DNA from: CAZKNF01 sp964554105
GTDB lineage: Bacteria; Bacteroidota; Rhodothermia; Rhodothermales; VXPQ01
Direction: 5' to 3'
Assembly (NCBI GenBank): GCA_964554105.1
Contig: CAZKNF010000006.1
Coordinates: 20,682-84,681, forward strand
Length of the DNA stretch: 64,000 bases
Shown here: positions 18,501-27,614 of the stretch, piece by piece
Numbering within the stretch: the first letter of the stretch is position 1
How the letters are laid out: each line of letters opens with the position of its first letter
Translations under genes and position numbers: made by a program
Notes under the pieces: model-generated
What the model was told of the DNA's origin: nothing
What the model saw: only the letters and a program-made list of their open reading frames with translations
Databases searched by the model: none

Positions 18501-19013
18501 GGTCCTACCCACCGGATCTGTGGAATCATCACCGATGTTCAGCGTCGGACGACGAAATCCGGCAAGCCGATCGCCTTTGCGGCAATCGAGGACTTTACCG
18601 GCCAAGCGGAGATCGTGTGCTTTTCAAATGTCTACGATAAAATACACCACTACCTGAAAGTGGACGATGTAGTAATGGTTCAGGGCGAGGTAGAAATGCG
18701 CGGCGGAAATGTTAAGATTATCGGTCGCGACATACTCCCGATGTGGAAAGTCCGGCAACAGCTCGTGAAAGCGATCGTGCTGCGGGTCGACGTCGCACGT
18801 GTGGGTGAAAGCGACATCAGCGAACTTCGATCGTTGTGCGAAGGCAATCGCGGTGAATGCAAGCTGTATTTTGATCTCGAGCTGCCCGAAACGCCGACTG
18901 GCAGCCAGCGCATCCGAAGTCGCACCTTTGTCGTAGACCCTACTCCTGAGCTCATGAACGGAATGACACACCTATTCGGACGAGAAAACGTGATGTTGCA
19001 AGGCGATGCCTGA
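15519..19013 (+). CDS. dnaE: DNA polymerase III alpha subunit
   Basis: 1164 residues, standard for the DnaE1 class. The N-terminal PHP domain (DFSHLHCHTQFSLLDG; AITDHGNLYG) is followed by the family C polymerase core with catalytic Asp residues in MPDIDIDFDD at ~397-405 and GPGRGSAAGS just before it. Later come the YGFNKSHSAAYSVVAYQTAYLK motif, the tandem helix-hairpin-helix region (LGAVKGVG), a beta-clamp-binding-like QNSLFGG, and the OB-fold (ICGIITDVQRRTTKSG). It is the replicative polymerase. The start ATG gives MCDFSHLHCH, typical for the family. Confidence 0.96.
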   Translation: MCDFSHLHCHTQFSLLDGAARIDAMVDKAVEYEMPALAITDHGNLYGVPEFYTTAKKAGIQPIVGCEFYVTASGMQDRSDRTRYHQVLYAKNQEGYRNLIKLSSLSFTEGHYYKPRIDKDTLRNYSGGLIATTCCLQGEVLQAILEKGEDAARSVFKTYLDIFQDDYYIEIQDHGIDEQRRCNAVLLRWAKEYDVQIIATNDVHYVRQEDAAAQDVLLCLQTGKDLKDPNRMRFDNDQFYLKSADEMRSSLADLGPILTDRALDTTREIVDKCDLELSMGSLLMPHYPIPDQFGNDMDAYLKHLVFEKANERYADLSQEVVDRLNLELRIIKEMGYAGYFLIVQDFTSAARRLDVRVGPGRGSAAGSAVAYCLGITNIDPLEYDLLFERFLNPERISMPDIDIDFDDRGRSKVIDYVVEKYGRQNVCQIVTFGTMGARSVIRDVSRVLGIPLSEADRIAKLIPDGVKVDLASAMKEVEEFRTLREHEDPQIRNLMHYAQVLEGSARHTGVHAAGVIIAPGDVSDYVPVAVARSKGDEVVTTQYDGNWVESFGLLKMDFLGLKTLTVLNDALALIKNHYGDTIDIDDIPFDDEKTFTLFQRGETVAIFQFESPGMREWLRKLKPTSLDDLIAMNALYRPGPMKLIPNYIDRKHGIEDVEYPHEMLKPVLSPTYGIPVYQEQVMQIARVMGGYSLGEADILRRAMGKKKQSEMDKQRTVFVEGASRRGVQEATANEVFDLMAEFAGYGFNKSHSAAYSVVAYQTAYLKARYPAAFMAAAMTNEMGDTSRLAIVLEEARQMGLDVLPPSINRSEAHFTVEGEKIRFGLGAVKGVGVNAIDAIVAVRKKVESFETIFDLTRELDLRAVNKKTLESLARAGALDELEGHRAQLVDSVDLAVQYAQKVQADRAAGQNSLFGGGSAGTIMAPTLPPCENWPRSRILKEERNLMGLYMSGHPLEEYAAEARTFSTAELGQAVDGEFETSGVETNGRENGRRRGPTHRICGIITDVQRRTTKSGKPIAFAAIEDFTGQAEIVCFSNVYDKIHHYLKVDDVVMVQGEVEMRGGNVKIIGRDILPMWKVRQQLVKAIVLRVDVARVGESDISELRSLCEGNRGECKLYFDLELPETPTGSQRIRSRTFVVDPTPELMNGMTHLFGRENVMLQGDA

Positions 19014-19728
19014 AGAGGAATCCATAGACGTCCGGATCGGGATCACAACATCTTATAACGAAGGCGAGCAGCGAATTAATCACGCCTATGTTCGGTCGAT
19101 TGAGGACGCCGGGGGGATACCTCTTATCGTCCCCATGCTGGAAAACAATGACACACTGCTCGCTTTTGTGGATCTCTTGCATGGACTGGTTATTACGGGC
19201 GGGCCGGCCATCATGGACGGACTGGTCGGTGCTCTTCCCTCAGACTTGCAGTCCACCGACGATATGCGCGTACGGTCAGACAAGGCCGTGCTGTCAGCCT
19301 TTCTAAATGCAAAGAAACCCATTTTAGGCATCTGTTACGGGATGCAGCTCCTGAACGCGGCCTCGGGGGGTACGATTTATGGCGACGTCGAACGACATAT
19401 TGAAGGATCGCTCACCCATAGTGATAAACGCGGAGCGGACATGCACCAGGTTCATGTCGAGGAATCATCCCATCTGTACCAGATTCTGCATGAGGATACC
19501 ATCGATGTAAACACCAGACATGTGCAGGCGATTGCTGCCGTCGGATCACCGTATCGCGTCGCGGCACGGGCACCGGACGGCGTCGTGGAGGCCATCGAGA
19601 ACGTCGACGGAAATATCATCGGCGTGCAGTTCCACCCGGAACGGATGGGCGCGAATATGGGGGGTATATTTCGACATCTTGTCAGAAACGCACGAAAAAT
19701 CGCAGAAACTACAAATCTCGGCACGTGA
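19006..19728 (+). CDS. Gamma-glutamyl-GABA hydrolase family (class I glutamine amidotransferase-like)
   Basis: 240 residues of the peptidase C26 / PuuD family. GICYGMQLLN carries the nucleophilic Cys, and VQFHPERMG the catalytic His and Glu. VITGGPAI and SLTHSDKRG are further family landmarks. Members cleave gamma-glutamyl bonds, for example gamma-glutamyl-GABA in putrescine breakdown; the substrate here is not determined. The start overlaps the dnaE stop by 8 bp, indicating co-transcription. Confidence 0.82.
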   Translation: MPEEESIDVRIGITTSYNEGEQRINHAYVRSIEDAGGIPLIVPMLENNDTLLAFVDLLHGLVITGGPAIMDGLVGALPSDLQSTDDMRVRSDKAVLSAFLNAKKPILGICYGMQLLNAASGGTIYGDVERHIEGSLTHSDKRGADMHQVHVEESSHLYQILHEDTIDVNTRHVQAIAAVGSPYRVAARAPDGVVEAIENVDGNIIGVQFHPERMGANMGGIFRHLVRNARKIAETTNLGT

Positions 19729-19868
19729 GTTGTGTTTAGAATAGGAGTGCGTAGTGTTTTGCCTCCTGCGCAGGGAGCTTTCCGCATACGGAAACGGTTA
19801 AAGAAGGAGAAAATCGATCGACCAGTCGAGTAGGCTATTGTTCGGCAGTACCAAAAACGAAGTGTAGA

Positions 19869-21851
19869 ATGAAGGAGCAATACCCGGACGAAAAACCACC
19901 GGCAGGAGATTCCTCCACCGATAACGAACCCGAGATCACGCATCGATCCTCTGAAGCGGGCGAAGGCAGCGAGGCCCATGCAATCGGTCCGCAAGATGTG
20001 AATATCGGTGAGCAGGAATCAGATTCTGAAGACACGATCAACGGCAACGGGCGGTCGATCAATGCGGCCTGGGCGTCCGTGGCAGCCGCGCTCGCGGTTA
20101 TGCTCCTCGTAATGCTCACGGGCCGATTTGACTCGATTGCCCGCGATCTGATGCGCTTCTTCGAGTCAGAACCTTCGCCCGTGACACTCTCTGACATCCG
20201 CCAGCCGTCCACGGCGTCAACAAGCGGGATGTACTCTTTCGAGGAGCTTGATATTCATCCAGATGTCGTTTTCAGGCCATATACGTCCGGCCAGCTGGTA
20301 GCATCTGAGGTTTCGTCAGCCACCCACGAAATGATCCAGAACTTTCGCGGGTTGCTCTCGATGTATGAAGAGCGCCAGGGTATCGACGACAATTTTACCG
20401 TCCGCGTAATCGATAACCGCTCTAATGAGCTTCTTGAGATTTATGAACTCGAGGAGGAGCGAGAAGCGTACGAGAGCCGCGGATCAACCGATGGATGGAA
20501 CTGGGGACGCGTCGACAATCTCCGTCGCACGGCTACCAACGATCTCGTTAAAAAATACAGGGCGCGCGGCATCCCGCGAGGGGCCGTGACGGTCAAATGG
20601 GGCCGGAAGAACCAGGTGTACGAGGCGCGTGAGCGTGAGCGTGCCTTTATCGAATATGAGACTCGACTCGCGCGATATCTCAATTTGAGTCTACTCGCGA
20701 CAGAGATCGGCACCGTCGAGACGTTTAATAACGACCGGGCGGTTTCTCCAGTCGGCGCTCGCAGCCGGTACCAGATGATGCCGTACACACTCCGTCAAAA
20801 TGATGTGCATCATTATCAAATTTCGACTGCTTCAGGGAACGCAGTAGATGTCTACGAAGAATGGCATCCGCTGCTCACACTGGAGCCCGCCTTCGCTACC
20901 CTCGCAGGCTACAAGAATGCGGTAGGTCACGAGATTCCGGGGATTTCCGCATACCACACCGGTCCCGGGAATATTTACATGGTATATCGGATGTTCCTTA
21001 CGGCAGATACGGGCCTATTTTCGCCCTCCTCGACCGTGATGGACGCATACATGTGGGCCGTCACCACGGGATACGATAAGGTATCCAGCAGCTCGAGCTT
21101 CAAGACGTATTCCCGAGGATATGTCGCGTCAATTTACGGCTCGCTTCGAGCGACAGAGGACCTCCCCATCGACTCATCCCAGACGCTCCAGGCCGAACGC
21201 GTCCAGATAGAGGACGGGAAGCACATTTTCCTGAGTGAGCTGCTGCGGGCGCTGGAGTCGAGCGAACGGTCTTTAGATTGGGGCACCGACTCGGACGATC
21301 TCGGATCGTACGATAAATTCCGGAAGATGAATCCTCACTTTGCACTTCCTGCCTCCGCAGGTGACAGCGGTGTAGATCCCCGCGCGGACATTCGCCTGGT
21401 TTCTGAAGCCGACGGTGTGCCTGTGCGCATGTTTCTTCCACTTGGAGCCTCGAGCGCACTAAATGAAGCTGGACTTGAAGTCATCGACAAATCGACGATC
21501 TTTCGTTTTACCCACGACACGTATCGCCGGCCGCCGGCCACAGAAATGACCGTCTGGGATCGTCAGTATGACGAACTGGTCCGCGACGTTTCCAATTTCG
21601 GCTTTACCAACGAGAACCGGCAGCGGCTCGGGACGCTCGTGAACCGATTCCGGCAGCTGGCCGAAGCGAACCCGTCGCATTACAGGCAGCTTCAGCTCGA
21701 GATTATCCGAACCCACCAGCGAATCTGGGGGTCGTCAGTCTTTAACAAGCTCGCCACCGCGGTGAGTGCTGCTGAAGGTCGAACGCGTTCCGAACCTCTC
21801 CCGCCGACAGCTCTGCCTCGATCGACGAGCCAGAGAGCACCAGGACGGTAG
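19869..21851 (+). CDS. Membrane-anchored transglycosylase (SLT)-like protein
   Basis: 660 residues. An acidic, low-complexity cytoplasmic N-terminus (1-65) precedes one membrane helix (AAWASVAAALAVMLLVML, ~66-84), so most of the protein is periplasmic. Residues ~270-370 resemble a lytic transglycosylase (SLT) domain: LLATEIGTVETF (candidate catalytic Glu), SPVGARSRYQMMP (compare SPxGAxGLMQxMP) and ISAYHTGPGNI (compare AAYNAGPG). The spacing is right but several positions differ from canonical enzymes. The ~290 residues after it are not recognised. It would act on peptidoglycan if active. It is preceded by 140 bp without a gene. Confidence 0.65.
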   Translation: MKEQYPDEKPPAGDSSTDNEPEITHRSSEAGEGSEAHAIGPQDVNIGEQESDSEDTINGNGRSINAAWASVAAALAVMLLVMLTGRFDSIARDLMRFFESEPSPVTLSDIRQPSTASTSGMYSFEELDIHPDVVFRPYTSGQLVASEVSSATHEMIQNFRGLLSMYEERQGIDDNFTVRVIDNRSNELLEIYELEEEREAYESRGSTDGWNWGRVDNLRRTATNDLVKKYRARGIPRGAVTVKWGRKNQVYEARERERAFIEYETRLARYLNLSLLATEIGTVETFNNDRAVSPVGARSRYQMMPYTLRQNDVHHYQISTASGNAVDVYEEWHPLLTLEPAFATLAGYKNAVGHEIPGISAYHTGPGNIYMVYRMFLTADTGLFSPSSTVMDAYMWAVTTGYDKVSSSSSFKTYSRGYVASIYGSLRATEDLPIDSSQTLQAERVQIEDGKHIFLSELLRALESSERSLDWGTDSDDLGSYDKFRKMNPHFALPASAGDSGVDPRADIRLVSEADGVPVRMFLPLGASSALNEAGLEVIDKSTIFRFTHDTYRRPPATEMTVWDRQYDELVRDVSNFGFTNENRQRLGTLVNRFRQLAEANPSHYRQLQLEIIRTHQRIWGSSVFNKLATAVSAAEGRTRSEPLPPTALPRSTSQRAPGR

Positions 21852-21915
21852 TTCCATCACTTCGCCGTTCGTGCCCGTCTCGATCGATATCACGGTGTAC
21901 GACCAACGTCGTGCG

Positions 21916-22530
21916 TCAGGCTCCGCTCGACGCCTTTGAAGAAGGGGACAAAACGACTATAGCATCACCCTGGCGGATTGAACCGCCCCGGTGGACATTG
22001 AACAATGCACCCCGGTAGCATTCCTGCGCCACGGCCGCGAAAGCGGCCGGACTCGTCCGCGAGCGGAACGTCGCACATGGTCGATGTGCCTTTGGAGTGC
22101 GTACCAGTTCGACCTCACCGACCCGGACTACGGCGCCTTCTTCCAGCCGGCCAAGATCAATACCCTCTGTTATGAGATTATCCCCCACAACAACAGGCTC
22201 GACGTCCATAATATCGAGAACCTCTAGGGTGATGGCGGAGACCTCCCGACCGGGTACGTATTGACCTCGATAGAATGACTTGCGGCTGTGATCTCCAGAG
22301 AAGCCTCTGCCTTCAATTACCTCGACGCTTTCACGTACCACGTGGCGGTGGGGCTCAGGCGTCTCGACCAGCATTGCGACCCGGCCCTCCTGTCCCCACT
22401 CGATCCTCCTGAACATCCGAAGAAGCTGAGCTACGATCTGGGGGTCGTATGCCTCGTCATTCTTTGTGGGTATGTTGCTTGAATAGGGCACGTTTTGCGT
22501 TGGCAACTCAAGGTATATCCCAGGGTGCAT
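21916..22530 (-). CDS. MOSC domain protein
   Basis: 204 residues. The MOSC core is evident: GRGFSGDHSRKSFYRGQYVPGREVSAITLE, VVGDNLITEGIDLGRLEEGAVVRVGEVELV and HRPCATF with the conserved Cys. MOSC proteins bind sulfur carried on Cys and often act with the molybdenum cofactor. Here the domain stands alone, so the partner is unknown. The ATG at 22530 has GGAG upstream and overlaps the ppk1 stop by 23 bp; a GTG at 22491 would avoid the overlap. Confidence 0.8.
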   Translation of the reverse strand: MHPGIYLELPTQNVPYSSNIPTKNDEAYDPQIVAQLLRMFRRIEWGQEGRVAMLVETPEPHRHVVRESVEVIEGRGFSGDHSRKSFYRGQYVPGREVSAITLEVLDIMDVEPVVVGDNLITEGIDLGRLEEGAVVRVGEVELVRTPKAHRPCATFRSRTSPAAFAAVAQECYRGALFNVHRGGSIRQGDAIVVLSPSSKASSGA

Positions 22531-24718
22531 CCTTCTCCGTGAGCCGATGCGTCGCTCGCTGCATCAGGAGCTCGTGGAAGCCAATCTCCTCGTTTGGTGT
22601 TGCTGGAGTTCGCAGTACGAAGCTGCCGTCAGGATGCAAATCCCAGCCTGATCGTGCGTCATTAAGACACAGATGCAGCGTGCCTATTAGCTGCTGCTTC
22701 AAATCGGGATGTTCGACCGGTACGATCGCCTCGATTCGATCGTCGAGATTTCGCCGCTGCCAATCCGCGCTTCCAATGTAGACGAGCGGCCGGCCATCAT
22801 TGTGGAAATAGTAGATGCGGCTGTGCTCGAGAAAACGCCCGATGACGCTCATCACACGGATATTCTCGCTGAATTTTCTCAAGCCCGGGCGCAGCCTGCA
22901 GTGGCCGCGCACGATCAAATCGATCTTAACGCCCGCTCGAGAGGCCTTGTATAGCTCACCGATCATCTCGACATCATCTATCGCATTCATCTTGGCGATG
23001 ATGCGTCCGTTTCCTCCGGCCTTCTGAAACGCAATCTCACGCTCGATCAGACGAATAAACGTCTTACGCATGTCGCGCGGTGCGATTATGAGCTTTCGAT
23101 AGTGCTGCTCCGGCGCGTATCCCGTGAGATAATGGAACAGATTGATGGCGTCGTAGCCCATGTCCGGCGAGCACGTAAAGAGCCCGATATCCGTATATAG
23201 TCGCGCGGTGGTCGGATTGTAATTGCCGGTACCGATGTGGCAATATGCCCTGGGCCCGACACTCTCCTCTCTGATTACGAGCGTCACTTTTGTATGCGTC
23301 TTCAGGCCAACCAGGCCGTACGTGACGTGCACGCCGGATTTCTCGAGCATTTGGCCCCATTCGATATTGCTCTCTTCGTCGAATCGCGCCTTCACCTCGA
23401 TGAGCACGGCGACCTGTTTGCCACGTTCTGCCGCACGGACGAGGGCCTCGATTATCGGTGACTCTTCGGAGGTCCGATAGAGCGTCTGCTTGATTGCCAA
23501 TACATTCGGATCGACGGCGGCCTCCTCCACGAACCGCTGAACGCTCGCGCGAAACGATTCGTACGGATGATGAACGAGGAGATCACCGTTTCGAATAATG
23601 CTGAATATATCTGGCTCATCCTTGGTCTCTCCCTCGAACATCAATCGGGAAGGCACGACCGGCTCCCACGGCTTATATCTGAGTTCGGGAAAATCGAGCG
23701 CTGCGAAATATTGAGTGCTCGAGTGATCGATCAATCCGTCAGCACTATAGACGTCGTCCGGTCCGAGAGACAACTCACGAATCAGCAAACGTCGGATCTT
23801 GTCCGGCATCGAGCGCTCTACTTCGAGTCGTACCACCGGTGCGAATCGACGCTCTCGAAGTTCGTCGGAGATCATCTCCGTTAGATCTTCTGCTTCCTCC
23901 TCGTCTCGTCGGATGTCCGCGTTTCGCGTGATCTGAAATGCATGCACGTACTCGATTTCCATCCCGCGAAAAAGCTCGAACAGATTATTTGCGATGACTT
24001 GTTCGAGAGGCACATAGTGATACGGCTCGTCCAGCGGGACCCATCTGCCCCGACTCGTCGGCACCTTCAATCGTGCAAAGTGCTCCGTACCGCGCGTGGG
24101 ATGTCGGAGCAGAACGGCCAGCGAGAGACTCAGATTTGAGATAAACGGAAAGGGGTGCCCTGGGTCTACGGCCAGCGGTGTGAGGATCGGAAAGATGTTT
24201 GCCTGGAAGTACCTGTGAAGCTGCTCACGCTGATCGGGAGAAAGTTTGGCATAGTGGACGATCCGAATTCCGGCCTTTTCGGCAAGCGCGGGCTTCAATG
24301 TCTGTTCCCACAGCTTATTCATTGTCTGGTACATCGGCAGCACGGCGGACCGAATGAGCGAGAGTTGTTCTTGCGGCGTTCGGCCATCCGGCGATAGTGC
24401 ACGAACGCCGGCTGCCGCCTGTCGCTTCAGGCCCCCGACGCGTTTACGGAAGAACTCGTCGAGATTCGACGAAGCGATCGAAAGGAACTTAACCCGCTCG
24501 AGAAGTGGCGTACGTTCGTCGACGGCCTGATGGATGACCCTCCAGTTGAAGTCGAGCCAGCTCAACTCACGATTAAAGAACAGGTGCGGGTGGTCCAGCG
24601 GGGCGTCTTCCGGAACCGGCCGAGGCGACGTTGCCTTCGGAACGGCAAAGTCGGGCATGACGGCGGTAGATCCGTCACCGCCCGGTACTTCAGACTGAAT
24701 TCGAACACGCTCTCCCAT
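22508..24718 (-). CDS. ppk1: Polyphosphate kinase 1
   Basis: 736 residues, the usual Ppk1 length. Visible family landmarks are FFNRELSWLDFNWRV at the N-terminus, RFDEESNIEWGQMLEKSGVHVTYG and GLKTHTKV around the autophosphorylated His, and YCHIGTGNYNP. The C-terminal PLD-like region contains SADWQRRNLDDRIE. It reversibly makes polyphosphate from ATP. The ATG at 24718 is preferred over the TTG one codon earlier, with GGGAGG 4 nt upstream. It is downstream of and co-directional with dnaG. A polyphosphate-using glucokinase lies just beyond dnaG. Confidence 0.95.
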   Translation of the reverse strand: MGERVRIQSEVPGGDGSTAVMPDFAVPKATSPRPVPEDAPLDHPHLFFNRELSWLDFNWRVIHQAVDERTPLLERVKFLSIASSNLDEFFRKRVGGLKRQAAAGVRALSPDGRTPQEQLSLIRSAVLPMYQTMNKLWEQTLKPALAEKAGIRIVHYAKLSPDQREQLHRYFQANIFPILTPLAVDPGHPFPFISNLSLSLAVLLRHPTRGTEHFARLKVPTSRGRWVPLDEPYHYVPLEQVIANNLFELFRGMEIEYVHAFQITRNADIRRDEEEAEDLTEMISDELRERRFAPVVRLEVERSMPDKIRRLLIRELSLGPDDVYSADGLIDHSSTQYFAALDFPELRYKPWEPVVPSRLMFEGETKDEPDIFSIIRNGDLLVHHPYESFRASVQRFVEEAAVDPNVLAIKQTLYRTSEESPIIEALVRAAERGKQVAVLIEVKARFDEESNIEWGQMLEKSGVHVTYGLVGLKTHTKVTLVIREESVGPRAYCHIGTGNYNPTTARLYTDIGLFTCSPDMGYDAINLFHYLTGYAPEQHYRKLIIAPRDMRKTFIRLIEREIAFQKAGGNGRIIAKMNAIDDVEMIGELYKASRAGVKIDLIVRGHCRLRPGLRKFSENIRVMSVIGRFLEHSRIYYFHNDGRPLVYIGSADWQRRNLDDRIEAIVPVEHPDLKQQLIGTLHLCLNDARSGWDLHPDGSFVLRTPATPNEEIGFHELLMQRATHRLTEKDAPWDIP

Positions 24719-24765
24719 CAATCCTCCCGCAAGCTGAAAACTCAGAGTGGCTGCGGCTCCCGCCC

Positions 24766-26664
24766 TTATCCCTCTAGAAACTCCTTCCGCTCGATGCGCC
24801 GACGCAGCTCATGCAGTGCCATCATTTGCGTCTGGAGCGGCTGCAGTTCGTCGCCCGCCCTCGACGCACGGTACATCTCCTCGCGCTGCTTCTCAATTGC
24901 CGCATTCACACGATCCAGTTTGAGCTGCATCATGACGCCGACCGCTGCATCGTATGGATCGCCGTCCAACTTTGGTACGGTAATCTTCCGCTTTCGCTCC
25001 CAATTCTCGGAGGGCTCGTGCAATACCATCGAAACTTCCGTCGCCAAACGCTGAACCTCCTGCCCGAACGATCCGTCCAGAAAAGCCTGCCGCTCAACCT
25101 TTCCCTCTTCGTACTGCGCCAGCAGCCTTTCCGCAGACGTGCGGGCAGGCCCCGGCGTAAATTCGTCAAGGCTCATATTGCCGAGAACGAATTCTACCAT
25201 TGGTGAACCGTGCTCCAGCATCAACCGGATGAGCGACTTTTCTTCCGGAAGCGGCTGGACGTCCCGCTCGCTCCTCGGTGAACGACGTTTGGCTTTTCGC
25301 GGCGCCTGAGCTGGACGTGGAGCTTCCGGTTCAGATGGTCTGCGCGGCGACCTCTCCTTTCTGTGTTCGGAAGCAACGTGCTTATCGAGTACCTCGCGAA
25401 GGCGGAGGTCCGAAATATCCAGAACGTCACCGGCACGCCGAAGATAGGTCTCACGCATAAGCGGGTCAGCTAGCCTTGCGATGGCACGGATAATTTCGTG
25501 CATAACATCTGCTTGACCTTCCGGGGTCTGAAGACGGCCATCCACCTCCGCTCGTTCGTAGATGTAGGTGGCAAAATCTCTCCGATGCTCTCGAATGTAG
25601 CCCTCTATAGATCCCTTGTCCGCGCGGGAGAATGAGTCCGGATCTTCTCCTGGCGGCAACTCCACTGCGTACACTGAGAGTCCTTCCGCAAGAACCACCT
25701 CGATGCCGCGGATCGCTGCACCGGCGCCGGCCTCGTCTGCGTCGAAGAGAAGTACGATTCGACGTGCATACCTTCCCAGGAGCTTTACCTGTTCAGGCGT
25801 AAGTGAGGTGCCGCTAGAGGCCACAGCATGGTTAATCCCGGCCTGATGAAGCGCGACAACATCCGTGTAGCCTTCAACCAGCAGCGCCTCCTCCTTCTTT
25901 CGGATAGCGTGCTTCGCATGGGAAAGACCGTAAAGAACTCGGCTCTTGTTGTAAATGCGCGTATCGGGCGAGTTGATGTATTTTGGCTGTTCGGCGTCAG
26001 GGTGAAGGATCCTACCGCCGAACCCGAGAACCTTTCCAACGTGCGAAAGAATCGGAAACATGATGCGGCCACGGAAGCGATCATAATAGCCGCTGCGCTG
26101 CTTTCTTGGGATGATCAACCCTGCTTGCTCGAGAACCTGGTCTGAGATATGGTTTTCCCCCGCGACGGTTAGAAGTCCGTCCCACCTATCCGGCGAATAG
26201 CCGAGCCCAAACGATCTGATGATCTTGTTCGTGTAGCCTCGCGAACGCAAGTATTCGAGGGCTTCCTTGCCTTCCGCCGACTGCGTCAAAACGCCGTAAT
26301 AATAGCGGGCGGCGAAGCGAAGAGCGTTGTACGCTGCCTCTTTTTCGCTCGATCGCTCACGGTCATTCTCCTTTTCCGGAATTTCAATCCCCGCCTTTTC
26401 GGCGAGCAAGCGAACGGCCTCAGGGAAGGCGATCCCTTCGATCAGCATTACAAAATTGAAAGCATCGCCGCCGGCTCCGCAGCCGAAGCACTTATATATG
26501 CCGAGGGCCGGGTTGACGCTGAATGAAGGCGTATTCTCACTGTGGAAAGGACAAAGCCCAAAATAATTCGAGCCCCTCCGCTTCAGACGTACGTAGCCGC
26601 CAACGACATCTATGACATCCGACGCAGCCCGAACCTCTTCAACCGTTTCATCGGGAATGTACAT
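24766..26664 (-). CDS. dnaG: DNA primase
   Basis: 632 residues. The N-terminal CHC2 zinc-binding domain shows LCPFHSENTPSFSVNP and KCFGCGAGGD. The TOPRIM catalytic core has EALLVEGYTDVVALHQAG and VLLFDADEAG. The helicase-binding C-terminal part is divergent and rich in Pro/Arg in the linker around residues 420-460. It makes RNA primers for replication. The ATG at 26664 (MYIPDETVEEVR) is the natural start; a TTG at 26706 would add 14 unmatched residues. Confidence 0.95.
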   Translation of the reverse strand: MYIPDETVEEVRAASDVIDVVGGYVRLKRRGSNYFGLCPFHSENTPSFSVNPALGIYKCFGCGAGGDAFNFVMLIEGIAFPEAVRLLAEKAGIEIPEKENDRERSSEKEAAYNALRFAARYYYGVLTQSAEGKEALEYLRSRGYTNKIIRSFGLGYSPDRWDGLLTVAGENHISDQVLEQAGLIIPRKQRSGYYDRFRGRIMFPILSHVGKVLGFGGRILHPDAEQPKYINSPDTRIYNKSRVLYGLSHAKHAIRKKEEALLVEGYTDVVALHQAGINHAVASSGTSLTPEQVKLLGRYARRIVLLFDADEAGAGAAIRGIEVVLAEGLSVYAVELPPGEDPDSFSRADKGSIEGYIREHRRDFATYIYERAEVDGRLQTPEGQADVMHEIIRAIARLADPLMRETYLRRAGDVLDISDLRLREVLDKHVASEHRKERSPRRPSEPEAPRPAQAPRKAKRRSPRSERDVQPLPEEKSLIRLMLEHGSPMVEFVLGNMSLDEFTPGPARTSAERLLAQYEEGKVERQAFLDGSFGQEVQRLATEVSMVLHEPSENWERKRKITVPKLDGDPYDAAVGVMMQLKLDRVNAAIEKQREEMYRASRAGDELQPLQTQMMALHELRRRIERKEFLEG

Positions 26665-26817
26665 GCTGCGTATTGCTTCATCGTTCTGGCCGCACGCGCT
26701 GATCAACGCATGCGTCCGGTAATATAGAGAACCTTCGGATCCCCAGGGACGTGTTGCGAACTCCTCCTTAGTCGGTTAAACTTCAGCCAACGAAATCATC
26801 ACGTTCAAGCGGTCGTA

Positions 26818-27573
26818 GTGGAATTACTCGGTATTGATGTCGGTGGTTCAGGTATTAAAGGCGCTCCCGTGGACATTCGGACGGGAAAGCTCACGGAACC
26901 GCGCCGCCGCGTGAAGACCCCGGAACGCGCCAAACCTGATGACGTCACGCGTGCGATCGCCGACATCGTATCCCATTTCGATTGGGACGGTCCCGTCGGG
27001 TGCGCCTTCCCTGCGCGCATCAAGAAAGGAGTGGCTCGGACGGCAGCCAACATTGACCAGAGCTGGATCGGAACGAACGTCGTCGATCTATTTCAGTCGT
27101 GCACCCAACGTCTGTTCGTAGTGCTCAACGACGCCGATGCGGCCGCGATTGCGGAAATGAAGTACGGGGCAGGCCGAGGCAGGCAGGACATCGTCCTCCT
27201 TCTGACCGTCGGGACCGGCATCGGGTCTGCTCTCTTCATCAACCAGACCCTTCTTCCCAATACGGAATTCGGGCATTTCCATTTGCAGGGCATGGTGGCC
27301 GAGCATTATGCGTCGGACAGAGCGCGGAAAGACGAGGGGCTTAGCTGGAACGAATGGGCCGGGCGTTTCCAGGAGTACCTATCTCACCTCGAACGCCTCC
27401 TCGACATCGACCTCATCATACTCGGCGGCGGAATCAGCAAGGAAAAGAAAAAGAATCGATATCTCGATCTGATCCGGACGGATGCCGAACTCGCAACTGC
27501 TCAACTTGAAAATGACGCGGGGATCATCGGCGCCGCATATAGCGCCAGAGTAGTGGCAAATCAATCCAGGTGA
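26818..27573 (+). CDS. ppgK: Polyphosphate glucokinase (ROK family)
   Basis: 251 residues. GIDVGGSGIKGA is the phosphate-donor loop of the ROK fold. FPARIKKGVARTAANIDQSWIG is the stretch characteristic of strictly polyphosphate-using glucokinases. LNDADAAAIAEMKYGAG includes the catalytic Asp, and GTGIGSALF and NTEFGH follow. It phosphorylates glucose with polyphosphate (and possibly ATP). The start is GTG at 26818; no ATG fits. It is divergent from dnaG-ppk1, across a 153-bp gap. Confidence 0.9.
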   Translation: MELLGIDVGGSGIKGAPVDIRTGKLTEPRRRVKTPERAKPDDVTRAIADIVSHFDWDGPVGCAFPARIKKGVARTAANIDQSWIGTNVVDLFQSCTQRLFVVLNDADAAAIAEMKYGAGRGRQDIVLLLTVGTGIGSALFINQTLLPNTEFGHFHLQGMVAEHYASDRARKDEGLSWNEWAGRFQEYLSHLERLLDIDLIILGGGISKEKKKNRYLDLIRTDAELATAQLENDAGIIGAAYSARVVANQSR

Positions 27574-27614
27574 ACAGCCGCGCGGAGCACCCACATCTCG
27601 TCTCATCCATCGCC

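Noticed and set aside
26761..26770. Strong Shine-Dalgarno-like AAGGAGGAG on the minus strand upstream of dnaG
   Set aside because: No start codon within 4-12 nt follows it; the dnaG start is ~97 nt further on.
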